A stretch of DNA of 60,402 nt from an uncultured Novosphingobium sp. (GCA_937996535.1 CALKVF010000090.1:1-60402), one strand, 5' to 3'; shown: positions 16,929 to 25,716, counted from the stretch's first letter. Notes: a model not told the origin generated them from the letters alone. Numbers and translations are program-made.

Positions 16929-17581
16929 CAGCGCCCCGGCAGCACAGCGCCCAGCACCAGCGCGGTATCGCTGAGCGCGAATTGCAGCGCCCCGCCCTGC
17001 CGCGCAGCCAGTTGGGCAATCATCCAGGCCGGCGCAGTGCGGCTCGACAGGTCGGCCGCCGCCAGCGAGCCATCGAGCGCCTGACCGACCATCGGATCAA
17101 AAGCAATCTTCGCACCGGCCGCGCGCACCACGATCTCGCTTGCGCCGCTATCCCCGCCGCCGGGCTGTTCCGCGCCGATTTCCAGCGTGCCGCCGCGCAC
17201 CAGCGCCTCGATCCCGATCAGCGCAAGGTTGAGCAGCACCTTGATCGCCGCCTTGGGCAGGGTTTCCCCGCTCAAGGTCCAGACCGCCGTGATCCGGCCA
17301 TTGTTGGCGATCAGCGCATCGATCAGTTCGCGCGCCTCGCGCACCGGAACCGCATCGCCGAATCCGCCGGCTGCGCCAAAGGCAAGCCGGAAGAAGCGCA
17401 GCTTGTCCGCGCTGATCCGCGCGCTCTGCTCCAGCAGTTCAAGGCAGCGCGCGCGCATTTCGGGATCCTTCTCGTCAGCGAGAAGTTCCAGGCCATTGGT
17501 CAGGGCCCCGACCGGGCTCAGCAAGTCATGGCAGAGCCGCGAGCACAATATGCTCGCCAGGTCGAGTGAGTGCTCGGTCAT
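16928..17581 (-). CDS. chpT: Histidine phosphotransferase ChpT
   Basis: Carries phosphate from CckA to CtrA and CpdR in the alphaproteobacterial cell-cycle relay. 217 residues. The phosphorylated histidine is H18 in SRLCHDLLSPVGA, followed by the four-helix dimerisation bundle and a degenerate HATPase-like C-terminal domain that does not bind ATP in known ChpT proteins. I chose ATG 17581; an alternative upstream start at 17644 adds 21 residues unlike the family. Divergent from the PilZ gene, convergent context with none. A strong marker for Alphaproteobacteria. Confidence 0.9.
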   Translation of the reverse strand: MTEHSLDLASILCSRLCHDLLSPVGALTNGLELLADEKDPEMRARCLELLEQSARISADKLRFFRLAFGAAGGFGDAVPVREARELIDALIANNGRITAVWTLSGETLPKAAIKVLLNLALIGIEALVRGGTLEIGAEQPGGGDSGASEIVVRAAGAKIAFDPMVGQALDGSLAAADLSSRTAPAWMIAQLAARQGGALQFALSDTALVLGAVLPGR

Positions 17582-17759
17582 CGCATTCCCCTTGTTTTCG
17601 CTCCCATACCCGCCCCGGCGCGCAAGGGAAAGCACCGCGCGCATTCCCCCGTTCCATGCCGGAACGGATGCGATTTAGCACCGATCCTTAAAACAAATTT
17701 ACCACCTCGGAGGTGAAACTGGCGCTCCCCCCAACTCCGGGTCGCTACGGAGTAAAGTC

Positions 17760-18098
17760 ATGGTCTGGATACTTGGACAACTCGTCGATGAGCCGCACAC
17801 CGAGGAACGCCGCGCCACCCCGCGCATGAAGATGCTGCTTGATACCACCACCTGCCCCCCGCCGGGCCACGCGGTGCGTATTCTCGACATTTCGTGCAGC
17901 GGCATGATGGTCAATTCCGACGCCGATTTCGCGCCGGGTGACCGCTTCGCGGTCGAACTGCCTGAAGCCGGCGAAGTAACCGCCGAAGTGGTCTGGCGGC
18001 GCATGACCCTGCTCGGCTGCCGGTTCCGCCCGGCGTTGCCACAGGCCGCGGTCAATGCCGCGCTGCTGCGCTCGACGCGGCTTGCGCCCCCGGCCTAG
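17760..18098 (+). CDS. PilZ domain protein
   Basis: Small cytoplasmic protein of 112 residues consisting of a single PilZ domain. The c-di-GMP motifs are both intact: RxxxR as R18-ATP-R22 and DxSxxG as D43-I-S45-CS-G48, so binding is expected. Single-domain PilZ proteins act as adaptors for motility, polysaccharide synthesis or cell-cycle outputs. GGAG precedes the ATG by eight bases. A 13-bp dyad (CACCTC G GAGGTG, 17703-17715) sits 45 bp upstream. Its stop overlaps, tail to tail, the stop of the M67 peptidase gene. Confidence 0.88.
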   Translation: MVWILGQLVDEPHTEERRATPRMKMLLDTTTCPPPGHAVRILDISCSGMMVNSDADFAPGDRFAVELPEAGEVTAEVVWRRMTLLGCRFRPALPQAAVNAALLRSTRLAPPA

Positions 18099-18484
18099 TC
18101 GGCGACCACATGGTCCAGCGCGGCGAACCCGGCGGGTTCGTCGCGCCACAACCGCACCGCCCCGTTGGCAACGATCGCCCACATCCGGCCATCACCGCTC
18201 GCCATTGCGCGGTCGGTGTCCGAAGGTTCGGCCCGGCCATTGGGATGCGAATGGTAATAGCCCAACACCGCCGGCCCGCCCGCACGCGCCGCGCGGTGCG
18301 CCGCAATCAAGGCCGCGGGATCGATTTCAAAGTGGCGCAGCGGCTCTGCATGGACATTGGCACAGGGCGCCGCGACCGCGATTTCGCTGCGGCCAAGCAG
18401 CAGTCCACACGCCTCGCGCGGGGCCGCGCGGGTCGCTTCTGCGAGGAGTGTGGCCAAAGCGCCACTTGTCAGCCGGATTGCCAT
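18095..18484 (-). CDS. M67 (JAMM/MPN) family metallopeptidase
   Basis: Protein of 129 residues with the complete JAMM zinc site: E24 in REACGLLLG, H78-S-H80-P, S88 and D91. JAMM enzymes cut isopeptide or peptide bonds; stand-alone bacterial ones process small ubiquitin-fold sulfur carriers or are uncharacterised. No MoaD/ThiS-like protein, cysteine synthase, E1 or E2 homologue is adjacent, so no link to sulfur transfer or to ubiquitin-like defence can be made here. ATG 18484; the upstream part of the longer frame runs antisense to rluD and is noise. Four-base tail overlap with the PilZ gene. Confidence 0.85.
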   Translation of the reverse strand: MAIRLTSGALATLLAEATRAAPREACGLLLGRSEIAVAAPCANVHAEPLRHFEIDPAALIAAHRAARAGGPAVLGYYHSHPNGRAEPSDTDRAMASGDGRMWAIVANGAVRLWRDEPAGFAALDHVVAD

Positions 18485-18500
18485 CCCCAAGTTGTTAGCA

Positions 18501-19454
18501 ATGAACGGGGGAGAACGCATCATTTCCGGCGAGGTCGCCACCGGCGACCAGCGGCTCGACAAGGCACTGGCCGAGGCGAGCGGGCTTTCGCGTGAGCGGA
18601 TCAAGGCGCTGCTGGGCGAAGGCCGGATCGCGCTGGGCGGAAAAGTCGTCAGCCAGGCAAGCTTCAAGCCCGCCGAAGGCACCCTGTTCGAAATCCGCAT
18701 CCCCGAGGCCGTCCCCGCCGAAGCCGCCGCCCAGGCCATCCCGCTGTCCATCGTGTTCGAGGATGAATACCTGATCGTGGTCGACAAGCCCGCCGGGCTG
18801 GTGGTCCACCCGGCGGCGGGCAATCTTGATGGCACGCTGGTCAACGCGCTGCTGCACCATTGCCGCGGGCAGCTGTCGGGGATCGGCGGGGTCGCCCGGC
18901 CGGGCATTGTCCACCGCATCGACAAGGATACCTCGGGCCTGCTGGTCGTCGCCAAGACCGACAAGGCCCACGAAGGGCTGGCCGCCCAGTTTGCTGACCA
19001 TTCGATCGAGCGGGCCTATCTTGCGATTGTCAGCGGGATGCCCAATCCGCTGGCCGGCACCGTGCGCGGCGCGATCGCGCGCTCCAGCTTTGACCGCAAG
19101 AAGATGGCGCTCGTCGATGACGGGCGCGGCAAGCACGCGGTTACCCATTACAAGACGCTTGAACGCCTCGGCCCCGGCGCCGCGCTGGTCGAATGCCGGC
19201 TGGAAACCGGCCGCACCCACCAGGTGCGCGTTCATATGTCATCAATCGGCCACGGGCTATTGGGCGATCCGATCTATGGACGCACCCACGCCAAGCTCAG
19301 GCCGATACTCAACCAGCTTCACTTCCGCCGCCAGGCGCTGCACGCCGCAGTGCTGGGCTTTGTCCACCCCGTTACGGGGGCAAACCTGCGCTTCGAAAGC
19401 GCACTGCCCGCCGACATGATGGGGCTGTTGGTCGAATTGAAGGCACCAAGCTGA
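18501..19454 (+). CDS. rluD: 23S rRNA pseudouridine synthase RluD
   Basis: Makes pseudouridines in helix 69 of 23S rRNA (positions 1911, 1915, 1917 in E. coli). 317 residues: an S4 RNA-binding domain (residues ~17-60) then the RluA-type catalytic domain with HRIDKDTSGLLVV, in which D141 is the catalytic aspartate. The motif GRTHQVRVHM near the C terminus is also typical. ATG 18501 lies 16 bp from the divergent M67 start, so the promoters must overlap. RluC and RluA are related, but the S4 domain and motif spacing favour RluD. Confidence 0.9.
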   Translation: MNGGERIISGEVATGDQRLDKALAEASGLSRERIKALLGEGRIALGGKVVSQASFKPAEGTLFEIRIPEAVPAEAAAQAIPLSIVFEDEYLIVVDKPAGLVVHPAAGNLDGTLVNALLHHCRGQLSGIGGVARPGIVHRIDKDTSGLLVVAKTDKAHEGLAAQFADHSIERAYLAIVSGMPNPLAGTVRGAIARSSFDRKKMALVDDGRGKHAVTHYKTLERLGPGAALVECRLETGRTHQVRVHMSSIGHGLLGDPIYGRTHAKLRPILNQLHFRRQALHAAVLGFVHPVTGANLRFESALPADMMGLLVELKAPS

Positions 19455-19492
19455 CATTTTGGTGTAGATACAAAGCCTGTGTGGCCGCCGCC

Positions 19493-19517
19493 AAGCGATG
19501 CCTCTAAAGGGTCGCTT
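19493..19517 (+). promoter_or_regulatory. Hairpin in the rpoH leader
   Basis: AAGCGA (19493-19498) pairs with TCGCTT (19512-19517), closing a 13-base loop that contains AAAGGG, immediately before an in-frame ATG at 19518. If rpoH is translated from 19518, this stem could limit access to the ribosome site at low temperature. The preferred start is 19545, so the role is uncertain. Confidence 0.3.
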
Positions 19518-19544
19518 ATGGGTGGGCCGACGATGAAAGGACGA

Positions 19545-20474
19545 ATGAGTCGTATGTCGGAACGCAATCAGAACCTGCCAGCAACGGGCGGCACCACCAT
19601 GCCGAGCCTGGGCGGTGAGCAAAGCCTCAACCGCTATCTGGCCGAGATCAAGAAGTTCCCGGTGCTCACGGCAGAGCAGGAATACATGCTCGCCAAGCGC
19701 TATTCCGAACACCAGGATCCCGATGCCGCCAAGCAGCTGGTCACCAGCCACCTGCGGCTCGTGGCCAAGATCGCGATGGGCTATCGCGGCTATGGCCTGC
19801 CCGTGTCCGAGCTGATCAGCGAAGGCAACATCGGCCTGATGCAGGGCGTCAAGAAATTCGAACCCGATCGCGGCTTCCGCCTCGCGACCTACGCGATGTG
19901 GTGGATCAAGGCTTCGATGCAGGAATTCATCCTGCGCAGCTGGTCGCTGGTCAAGATGGGCACCACCGCCGCGCAGAAGAAGCTGTTCTTCAACCTGCGA
20001 CGGATGAAGAAGAACCTCGATGCCTACGAGGACACCGACCTTCATCCCGACGATGTGAAGAAGATCGCGACCCATCTCGGCGTGTCCGAGACCGAAGTGG
20101 TCAACATGAACCGCCGGATGATGATGGGCGGCGATGCCAGCCTCAACGTCTCGTTCAACGATGACGGCGAAGGCCAGTGGCAGGATCTGCTGCAGGACGA
20201 ACGTCCGCTGCAGGACACCATCGCCGAGGAAGGCGAAGAGGCGCGCAATCGCCACGCCCTGCTGGTCGAGGCGATGGAAAGCCTGGGCGAACGCGAACGC
20301 CACATCCTGACCCAGCGCCGCCTGATCGACGATCCTCAGACGCTTGAGGAACTGAGCCAGGAATACAACGTCAGCCGCGAACGCGTCCGCCAGATCGAAG
20401 TGCGCGCGTTTGAAAAGCTGCAGAAGGCGATGCTGCGCATTGCCACCGACAAGCGGCTGCTGCCCGCCGCCTGA
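19545..20474 (+). CDS. rpoH: RNA polymerase sigma-32 (heat shock)
   Basis: Directs RNA polymerase to heat-shock promoters. About 309 residues with sigma regions 1.2, 2 (SEGNIGLMQGVKKFEPDRG), 3 and 4 (ERERHILTQRR then the helix-turn-helix ending SRERVRQIE). The RpoH box AAQKKLFFNLRRMKK after region 2.4 separates it from RpoD. Four in-frame ATGs (19518, 19533, 19545, 19554) are possible; 19545 has AAAGGA at good spacing and gives a usual N terminus. It converges with the next gene, three bases away. Likely clients in this window are clpP, clpX and tig. Confidence 0.93.
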   Translation: MSRMSERNQNLPATGGTTMPSLGGEQSLNRYLAEIKKFPVLTAEQEYMLAKRYSEHQDPDAAKQLVTSHLRLVAKIAMGYRGYGLPVSELISEGNIGLMQGVKKFEPDRGFRLATYAMWWIKASMQEFILRSWSLVKMGTTAAQKKLFFNLRRMKKNLDAYEDTDLHPDDVKKIATHLGVSETEVVNMNRRMMMGGDASLNVSFNDDGEGQWQDLLQDERPLQDTIAEEGEEARNRHALLVEAMESLGERERHILTQRRLIDDPQTLEELSQEYNVSRERVRQIEVRAFEKLQKAMLRIATDKRLLPAA

Positions 20475-20477
20475 TCC

Positions 20478-21284
20478 CTAGCGAAACCGCCGCGCCAGAC
20501 CGAAGAACACGGAATGGCGCGGCGCCGCGCTGGTCAGCCCCAGCTCAACCTCGGCATCGAGCTGCCAATCCGCAGCGACACGCCACGCCAATGACAGCGC
20601 GGCCCGCGCATCGGTGGCATGGCCTTCGGGATCCTGATCGCGCCAGGCGGCGATTTCGGCTTCGGCCGAAAGGCTGCGGGTAAGGTCATGGCCCAGCCCA
20701 ACCACCCCGCCCCAGGCCAGATGCCGACCCCGGCCCGAGGCATTGACCGCAGCGTCCACTTCGGGTGTCAGCCCCAGCTCGAACCCGGCGCCAAGCGGCA
20801 GTTCGATCGGCACCAGCACCCCGGCACCCCAATCGCCTGCACCGATCCCGTCGCGCCCTGTCGGCAGGGTGACATAGGCATGGACCGCCATCGGCCCATC
20901 GCCGCCACTCAGATTGTGACGCAGCGCCAGCGTGACATCGCCCACGCCCGAAACCCGCTCGACCGTGCCGCTGGCCCGGTCGCGCACGCGCTCGGTGCCG
21001 AGCGCCTCGATCCCCAGCTCGATCTCGGTCGCGCTGCCCAGCCCGTAGCGCAGCAGCAGATCGCCATAGGCCAGCTCGTCCGCCACGCTGGCCGCGTCCG
21101 CGCGGTGGTCCCAGCCCAGCAAGCCTAGTTCGGCCATGGCCTGCCCTTTGGGCAGGACGCAGGCCGGTGCGCCCAGCCCGGGGCGATCGACGCAAAGGGC
21201 ATCGTCACTAAGAGCATTGTCGCTCTGGGCCAGCGCGGGAGCGCAGGTTGCAAGGAAGGCGGCAAGGATCAGCAGGCGTTTCAT
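20478..21284 (-). CDS. Outer-membrane barrel protein (Phenol_MetA_deg-like transporter)
   Basis: Protein of 268 residues with a clean signal peptide (LLILAAFLATCAPALAQ) and alternating beta strands throughout, ending in an aromatic-basic tail (FFGLARRFR). The pattern resembles the Phenol_MetA_deg / outer-membrane transporter family, whose members are annotated in aromatic-compound degradation loci but mostly lack a proven function. The pair of cysteines at the start of the mature protein (ALCVDRPGLGAPACV) could form a disulfide. No catabolic genes are nearby. Confidence 0.6.
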   Translation of the reverse strand: MKRLLILAAFLATCAPALAQSDNALSDDALCVDRPGLGAPACVLPKGQAMAELGLLGWDHRADAASVADELAYGDLLLRYGLGSATEIELGIEALGTERVRDRASGTVERVSGVGDVTLALRHNLSGGDGPMAVHAYVTLPTGRDGIGAGDWGAGVLVPIELPLGAGFELGLTPEVDAAVNASGRGRHLAWGGVVGLGHDLTRSLSAEAEIAAWRDQDPEGHATDARAALSLAWRVAADWQLDAEVELGLTSAAPRHSVFFGLARRFR

Positions 21285-21345
21285 GGCGCGCTGGTATCAG
21301 CCCCCCGCTTGCGCCGCCAGTGGGCTTGGGTAAACACTGCCAGCC

Positions 21346-22071
21346 ATGGCCCGCTTCCTCACGCTTCCGCGCCCTTCGTCCAACCACGGCCGCGCCTTTC
21401 GGCTTGGCTGGTGGTTCGCCCAGGGGTTTATCTGGTTTGTTGCCGCCAGCATCGCGCTGACCGCGCTGTACCGCTTCGTGCCGGTGCCGGTGACCCTGAC
21501 CATGATCACCGACCCCAATGGCTTCGACAAACAGTGGACCCCGCTGGCGCGGATCGATCGTTCGATGGTCGATGCGGTCATCGCGGGCGAGGATGCACGG
21601 TTTTGCGAGCACAACGGGTTTGATACCGCCGCAATCGAGCAGGCGCTGGCCCGCAATGCGCATTCCAGCCGGCTGCGCGGCGGATCGACGATCAGCCAGC
21701 AGACCGCCAAGAACGTGTTCCTGTGGCAAGGCAGCGGGTGGAGCCGCTATGTCCGCAAGGGGCTGGAAGTGTGGTTCACGTTCCTGATCGAGCACGGCTG
21801 GGGCAAGCGGCGGATCATGGAGGTCTATCTCAACGTCGCGGAAACCGGGATCGGCACCTATGGGGTCGAAGCCGGCGCCCAGCGCTATTTCCATCATTCG
21901 GCCGCCCACCTCGACCGGATCGAGGCCGCACGCATCGCCGCCGCCCTGCCCGCGCCCAAGCGCCGCGCAGTGGTTGCGCCGGGTGGCTTCACCCGCCGCC
22001 ACGGCAATGCCATCGCCGCGCGCAGCAGCGTGGTGCGCACCGCCGCGCTCGACACCTGCGTCTACGATTAA
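21346..22071 (+). CDS. mtgA: Monofunctional peptidoglycan glycosyltransferase
   Basis: Polymerises lipid II into glycan strands at the inner membrane. 241 residues: one membrane anchor (residues ~23-43) then a GT51 domain with catalytic E82 in GEDARF and the motif RGGSTISQQTAKN. There is no transpeptidase domain, so MtgA rather than a class A PBP. Divergent from the barrel gene by 60 bp. A perfect AT-rich inverted repeat follows the stop. Confidence 0.93.
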   Translation: MARFLTLPRPSSNHGRAFRLGWWFAQGFIWFVAASIALTALYRFVPVPVTLTMITDPNGFDKQWTPLARIDRSMVDAVIAGEDARFCEHNGFDTAAIEQALARNAHSSRLRGGSTISQQTAKNVFLWQGSGWSRYVRKGLEVWFTFLIEHGWGKRRIMEVYLNVAETGIGTYGVEAGAQRYFHHSAAHLDRIEAARIAAALPAPKRRAVVAPGGFTRRHGNAIAARSSVVRTAALDTCVYD

Positions 22072-22083
22072 GTGCAGCGGGCA

Positions 22084-22113
22084 ATCAAAATGCTGAATTA
22101 AAAGCATTTTGAT
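22084..22113. terminator. 11-bp perfect inverted repeat after mtgA
   Basis: ATCAAAATGCT (22084-22094) and AGCATTTTGAT (22103-22113) form a perfect stem with an 8-base loop, 12 bases after the mtgA stop. The stem is AT-rich and lacks a downstream T run, so it may be an operator rather than a terminator. AAGCATTTT occurs again at 22167-22175. Confidence 0.4.
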
Positions 22114-22178
22114 CCGTTTCGGGTGGCATTTATTACACTTGCTTCAAGTCAATTGGCTGAAGAACAAGCATTTTCCCG

Positions 22179-22247
22179 ATAAATACCTAACAAACCACCT
22201 CTTGATGCGTATTTATACTCATTACCTTGGTTAATGGACATAAATAC
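22179..22247. promoter_or_regulatory. Three ATAAATAC elements spaced 30-31 bp
   Basis: ATAAATAC at 22179-22186, its reverse complement GTATTTAT at 22209-22216, and ATAAATAC at 22240-22247, in the AT-rich 217-bp gap upstream of the unknown secreted protein. The spacing is close to three helical turns, which would put the sites on one face. This looks like a binding-site array, but the protein is unknown. Confidence 0.4.
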
Positions 22248-22288
22248 CGGCCAATTAGATGCTTCCCCAATGTTCACAGGGGGATAGC

Positions 22289-22900
22289 ATGTCAAATAAA
22301 TGCCAGTCTCGATACTGCAACCTGGCATTTACGCGCGCGACCTCGCCGCGGCGCATGGCGGCCATGCTGGCGGGCGCCGCCGGCCTACTGATGGCCGGCA
22401 CCGCCCATGCCGACGATCTGGCGATCAGCTATGACCTTGGCGATGCTCCGCCCCCGCGCGCCGCACTGGGCGATGCGGTCGACCGCGATCTCGCCATGCT
22501 GCCCGAAACCGGGCTTGGCCTGCCACCGCCGGCGCGCGTGCCGGACTATGGGCTGCACCCGATCATCGACGTTCACGGCCGCACCTGGACGCCTGAGGAA
22601 CTGCGCGCCCGCAAGACCGCCAAGACGCTCGAATACACGTTCCACGCGCTCAATCTGGTCGATGGGCTGCTGACCGCGCGGTGTCTGGGTGCCAACAGCT
22701 GCCACGAGGTCAATCCGCTGCTGGGCCGCAAGCCAAGCCCGATGCGGCTGGTCAGCGTCAAGTTGCTGACCTCGGCGGTGCATTACCTGGGCTATCGCAG
22801 CCTGATCGACAAGAATCCGAAGCAGGCCCGCACGGTCAATTACATTTCGGTCGGGCTGCTCGCCGGGGTCACCGGCATGGGGCTGGCCGTCAACTTCTAA
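22289..22900 (+). CDS. Unknown exported/membrane protein
   Basis: Protein of 203 residues that I do not recognise with confidence. It starts with a basic region and a hydrophobic signal (MLAGAAGLLMAGTAHA, residues ~26-41), followed by a Pro-rich mature part and then two or three membrane-like segments. The second half (HALNLVDGLLTARCLG...EVNPLLG) recalls small DUF5658-like membrane proteins, where an acidic residue and NP follow a membrane helix. ATG 22289 is preceded by AGGGGGAT. The upstream gap is unusually AT-rich with several dyads, and another dyad lies inside its first 15 codons. It ends at a strong bidirectional terminator. Confidence 0.65.
   Translation: MSNKCQSRYCNLAFTRATSPRRMAAMLAGAAGLLMAGTAHADDLAISYDLGDAPPPRAALGDAVDRDLAMLPETGLGLPPPARVPDYGLHPIIDVHGRTWTPEELRARKTAKTLEYTFHALNLVDGLLTARCLGANSCHEVNPLLGRKPSPMRLVSVKLLTSAVHYLGYRSLIDKNPKQARTVNYISVGLLAGVTGMGLAVNF
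22297..22331. repeat. 10-bp inverted repeat in the first codons of the unknown gene
   Basis: TAAATGCCAG (22297-22306) and CTGGCATTTA (22322-22331) are exact complements around a 15-base spacer, covering codons 3-15. TGGCATTTA also occurs at 22124-22132 in the upstream gap. The element could fold in the mRNA next to the start codon or be a protein-binding site. Confidence 0.45.
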
Positions 22901-22916
22901 GCCGCGTCACCCGCAA

Positions 22917-22958
22917 CGAAAAAGGGGAGAGACACCGCGGTGTCCCTCCCCCTTTTCT
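22917..22958. terminator. Bidirectional rho-independent terminator
   Basis: A long stem (GGGGAGAGACACC pairing with GGTGTCCCTCCCC, one mismatch) is flanked by an A run on the left and a T run on the right. It serves both the unknown gene and the convergent TonB-dependent receptor. Confidence 0.85.
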
Positions 22959-22983
22959 TGTCCGGGTATTCCGATCGCTAGGA

Positions 22984-25716
22984 TCAGAACGCCAGGGTGA
23001 GCGTTGCGCTGATGGTGCGCGGAGCACCGACCTGCACGTTCGGCACGCTGCCGTAGCTCGCGGTGCCGCTCGACTGGGTGTAGGTCAGGCTCTGGTTCAG
23101 ACCGCCACCGAAACCGCCGACGTAGAACTGGTCGAACAGGTTGTAGACGTTGAACTGCAGGTAGCTCTTGTCGTTCAGCCCGATCGCCTTGAGGCTCAGG
23201 CGAGCGTCGAGGTTGACCAGCCAGTAAGCCGGAGCAACCGCACCGAACACCTGGGCAGTGCCAGCGGCCTGCGCGGTGGTCAGCGCCGGGGTGGCGCAAA
23301 CGGTGGTGCTGGAGCAGGCCTTGGCGCCCGACGGGATGAACGAACCGGTGTAGACGGCGGTGTTGGTGTCGTAGATGTAACGGCCACCGGTGCGCTTGGC
23401 GACGATACCCACTTCAAGCGGGCCGAGTTCGCCGCGGACCGAGCCACCGAAGCTGTACTTCGGAGCGCCCGATTCACGCTTGCCAGCGGTCATCGCGTAG
23501 ATCGGGGTGCCATCAAGGTTCTTGCCGATTTCGACGTTGTCCTTGATTTCCGACTTCATCACCGAGCCGAAGACGTAGAACGTCAGGGCATCAACCGGCT
23601 GGTAAGCCACCGAGCCATCAAGCCCGTACTTCTTCACGTTGCCAAGGTTACGATAAACCGTGGTGTTCAGCTCCGGATCGTAGGCCGAGGCCAGACGGTT
23701 GTGGAACTGGTTGTAGAAGCCCGAGAGCTGCGCCTGGATGGTGTTCGAACGGAAGCGAACGCCCAGGTCGAAGTTGTCGGTGGTTTCCGGCTTCGGGGTC
23801 GCCTGGGCGGTGCCCAGCGGGAAGTAGAACGACTGGTAAAGGTTGTCCGTACCCGGGACCGAGAGGCCCTGCGAGAAGTTGCCGAACACGCTGACATTGT
23901 CGACCGCGTGGTAGACGAAGCCAACGTTGGGCAGCGCCTTGCTGTAGTTGAAGATGCGCTGCTGCGGACCCGCATAGCCGGTCACCGTGTTGGTCGACGC
24001 GGTGTAGGTATAGGGGTTGGCAGCGGCATAGACGCCGGTCACGGCCACATCGCGGCCCAGGCAGTCAACGTTGCCGTTGGCAGCCGTGGTGAAGCAGTGG
24101 TTGGTGAGGTTGCGGCGGAAGAACGGAACGCGCAGACCGGCAGTGACGGTCAGGGCTTCGTTCAGGTATTCACCGCGGTATTCCGCACCCAGCTGGTTCA
24201 GGATCGCGAACGACAGACGGTCACGCTTCTGCATGGCAAAGCCGCCACCGCTCTGCAGCGGGGCATCGGCCGGGAACACGTCAAGCGGTTCGCCGTTCGA
24301 GGCCAGCGCGATCACTTCACCGGTCTGCTTATGACGCGCACGGTCATAGGTGTAGGTGAGGCGCAGCGTGTGGTGCTCGTCCATTTCATAGCGCAGACCC
24401 ATGATCACGCCGATGCGGCCGGTCGTGGTCTGGCTCGGGGCGAGCAGGGTCACGCCGTTGGTGTTGCTCGACGAGCACGAAGCACCGGTGGTGCTGCAGG
24501 TGTCGAGAACGTCGCCGTCGCCGTTGAGGTCGGTGCCGAAGTAGTACTGACCGCCGATGAAGCCGGTGTAGCTCATCGCGCCGATGGTGCGACGACCTTC
24601 ACGGCCGGTGATCGTGCCACCGCCATTGGCCTTCACGTACTGGAAGCTGGGGTCCACGGTCAGGATCAGCTTGTCGGTCAGCGTGAAGCGCGACTGCATG
24701 CGGATGTTGCCCGTGTCCGACGGGTTGTAGCGGCGGTCGAATTCGGTGCCGCAGGTGTTGGTGGCATCGGCCACGCCCGCCTGGGGAACGTCGACCGAGC
24801 ACGGATAGTTGATCAGGTACTTGCGCTCGTCCGAGTTCATCGGGAAGCGGTTGCTGCTGGCCGAACCGACCACGCGAGCAGCCGAGTTGGTCGGGCTCTG
24901 GGTGGTGTCCCAACGCAGCGGCAGCGAGCCGAAGAAGTTGTTGCGGTTGCGGTTGTAGTGCACCGACAGCGAGACGAAATCGTCGCCCGACAGCGGCTGG
25001 TACAGCTTGGCGTTGTACTGCTGCTTGTCGATCTGCCCGTAGTTGTTGAACGGGTTGTCGTTGGTGGTGCGGCTGGCCGCGACATAGCCGCGCAGGCCGG
25101 TCGAGGTGAGATCGCCGGTTTCAACCTTGGCGAACATGCGCATGAAGTTGAACTGGCCGGCCGAACCCGAAAGCATCGCGCCGAAATCGTGGTCGGGCTT
25201 CTTGGTCAGGTAGTTGACCGTGCCGCCAGCGGCCGAAGCGGTCGGGCTGTCGACGTCGGTGGTGCCGAGGTTGACGTTGACCTGTTCGATCAATTCGGGG
25301 TCGATCTGCTGGTTCGAGTAAACCGCATAGTTGCCCGAGTCATTGAGCGGCACGCCGTCGAAGGTCAGGCTGACGCGATCCGACGAGAAGCCGCGGATGT
25401 TGAGCGTACCACCGGCCGAACCGTAGGCGTCGTTGTTCTGGAAGCTGACGCCCGGGATCTGGTTGATCGTGTCGAGCACGGTCTGGCCCGGGTTCTGGCG
25501 CGAGATGTTCTCAGCGGTCAGAACCGCCTTGGCCTTCGAGGTATCGGGAGCCGACACGCCGGCAACCTGCTGGATGGTGCCGCGGGCACCGGTGACCACG
25601 ATGACCTTTTCAAAATCGACCGAACCGGTCGACTGGGCGAAAGCCGGGGCGCTGATGGCCGCGACGCCGATCGCGACGGTGCTCGTGGCGAGGCTCAAGA
25701 CGGAGTTGAGACGCAT
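22984..25716 (-). CDS. TonB-dependent outer-membrane receptor
   Basis: Active-uptake receptor of 910 residues. Signal peptide at residues 1-28 (ending ISAPAFAQ), then a TonB-box-like segment (EKVIVVTGA), a plug domain with NIRGFSSDRVSLTFDGVPLND, and a large 22-strand barrel ending in TLTLAF with the usual terminal Phe. ATG 25716 is chosen because the signal peptide starts there; the frame extends 32 residues further. Plug features resemble general siderophore/substrate receptors, but the ligand cannot be named. A Zn-type CDF exporter is divergent, across a 330-bp gap. Strong codon bias makes a long false frame on the opposite strand. Confidence 0.92.
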   Translation of the reverse strand: MRLNSVLSLATSTVAIGVAAISAPAFAQSTGSVDFEKVIVVTGARGTIQQVAGVSAPDTSKAKAVLTAENISRQNPGQTVLDTINQIPGVSFQNNDAYGSAGGTLNIRGFSSDRVSLTFDGVPLNDSGNYAVYSNQQIDPELIEQVNVNLGTTDVDSPTASAAGGTVNYLTKKPDHDFGAMLSGSAGQFNFMRMFAKVETGDLTSTGLRGYVAASRTTNDNPFNNYGQIDKQQYNAKLYQPLSGDDFVSLSVHYNRNRNNFFGSLPLRWDTTQSPTNSAARVVGSASSNRFPMNSDERKYLINYPCSVDVPQAGVADATNTCGTEFDRRYNPSDTGNIRMQSRFTLTDKLILTVDPSFQYVKANGGGTITGREGRRTIGAMSYTGFIGGQYYFGTDLNGDGDVLDTCSTTGASCSSSNTNGVTLLAPSQTTTGRIGVIMGLRYEMDEHHTLRLTYTYDRARHKQTGEVIALASNGEPLDVFPADAPLQSGGGFAMQKRDRLSFAILNQLGAEYRGEYLNEALTVTAGLRVPFFRRNLTNHCFTTAANGNVDCLGRDVAVTGVYAAANPYTYTASTNTVTGYAGPQQRIFNYSKALPNVGFVYHAVDNVSVFGNFSQGLSVPGTDNLYQSFYFPLGTAQATPKPETTDNFDLGVRFRSNTIQAQLSGFYNQFHNRLASAYDPELNTTVYRNLGNVKKYGLDGSVAYQPVDALTFYVFGSVMKSEIKDNVEIGKNLDGTPIYAMTAGKRESGAPKYSFGGSVRGELGPLEVGIVAKRTGGRYIYDTNTAVYTGSFIPSGAKACSSTTVCATPALTTAQAAGTAQVFGAVAPAYWLVNLDARLSLKAIGLNDKSYLQFNVYNLFDQFYVGGFGGGLNQSLTYTQSSGTASYGSVPNVQVGAPRTISATLTLAF

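Noticed and set aside
18095..18484. JAMM peptidase as part of a bacterial ubiquitin-like (Bil/CBASS-type) system
   Set aside because: No E1, E2, ubiquitin-like or cyclase gene is found nearby; adjacent genes are PilZ and rluD.
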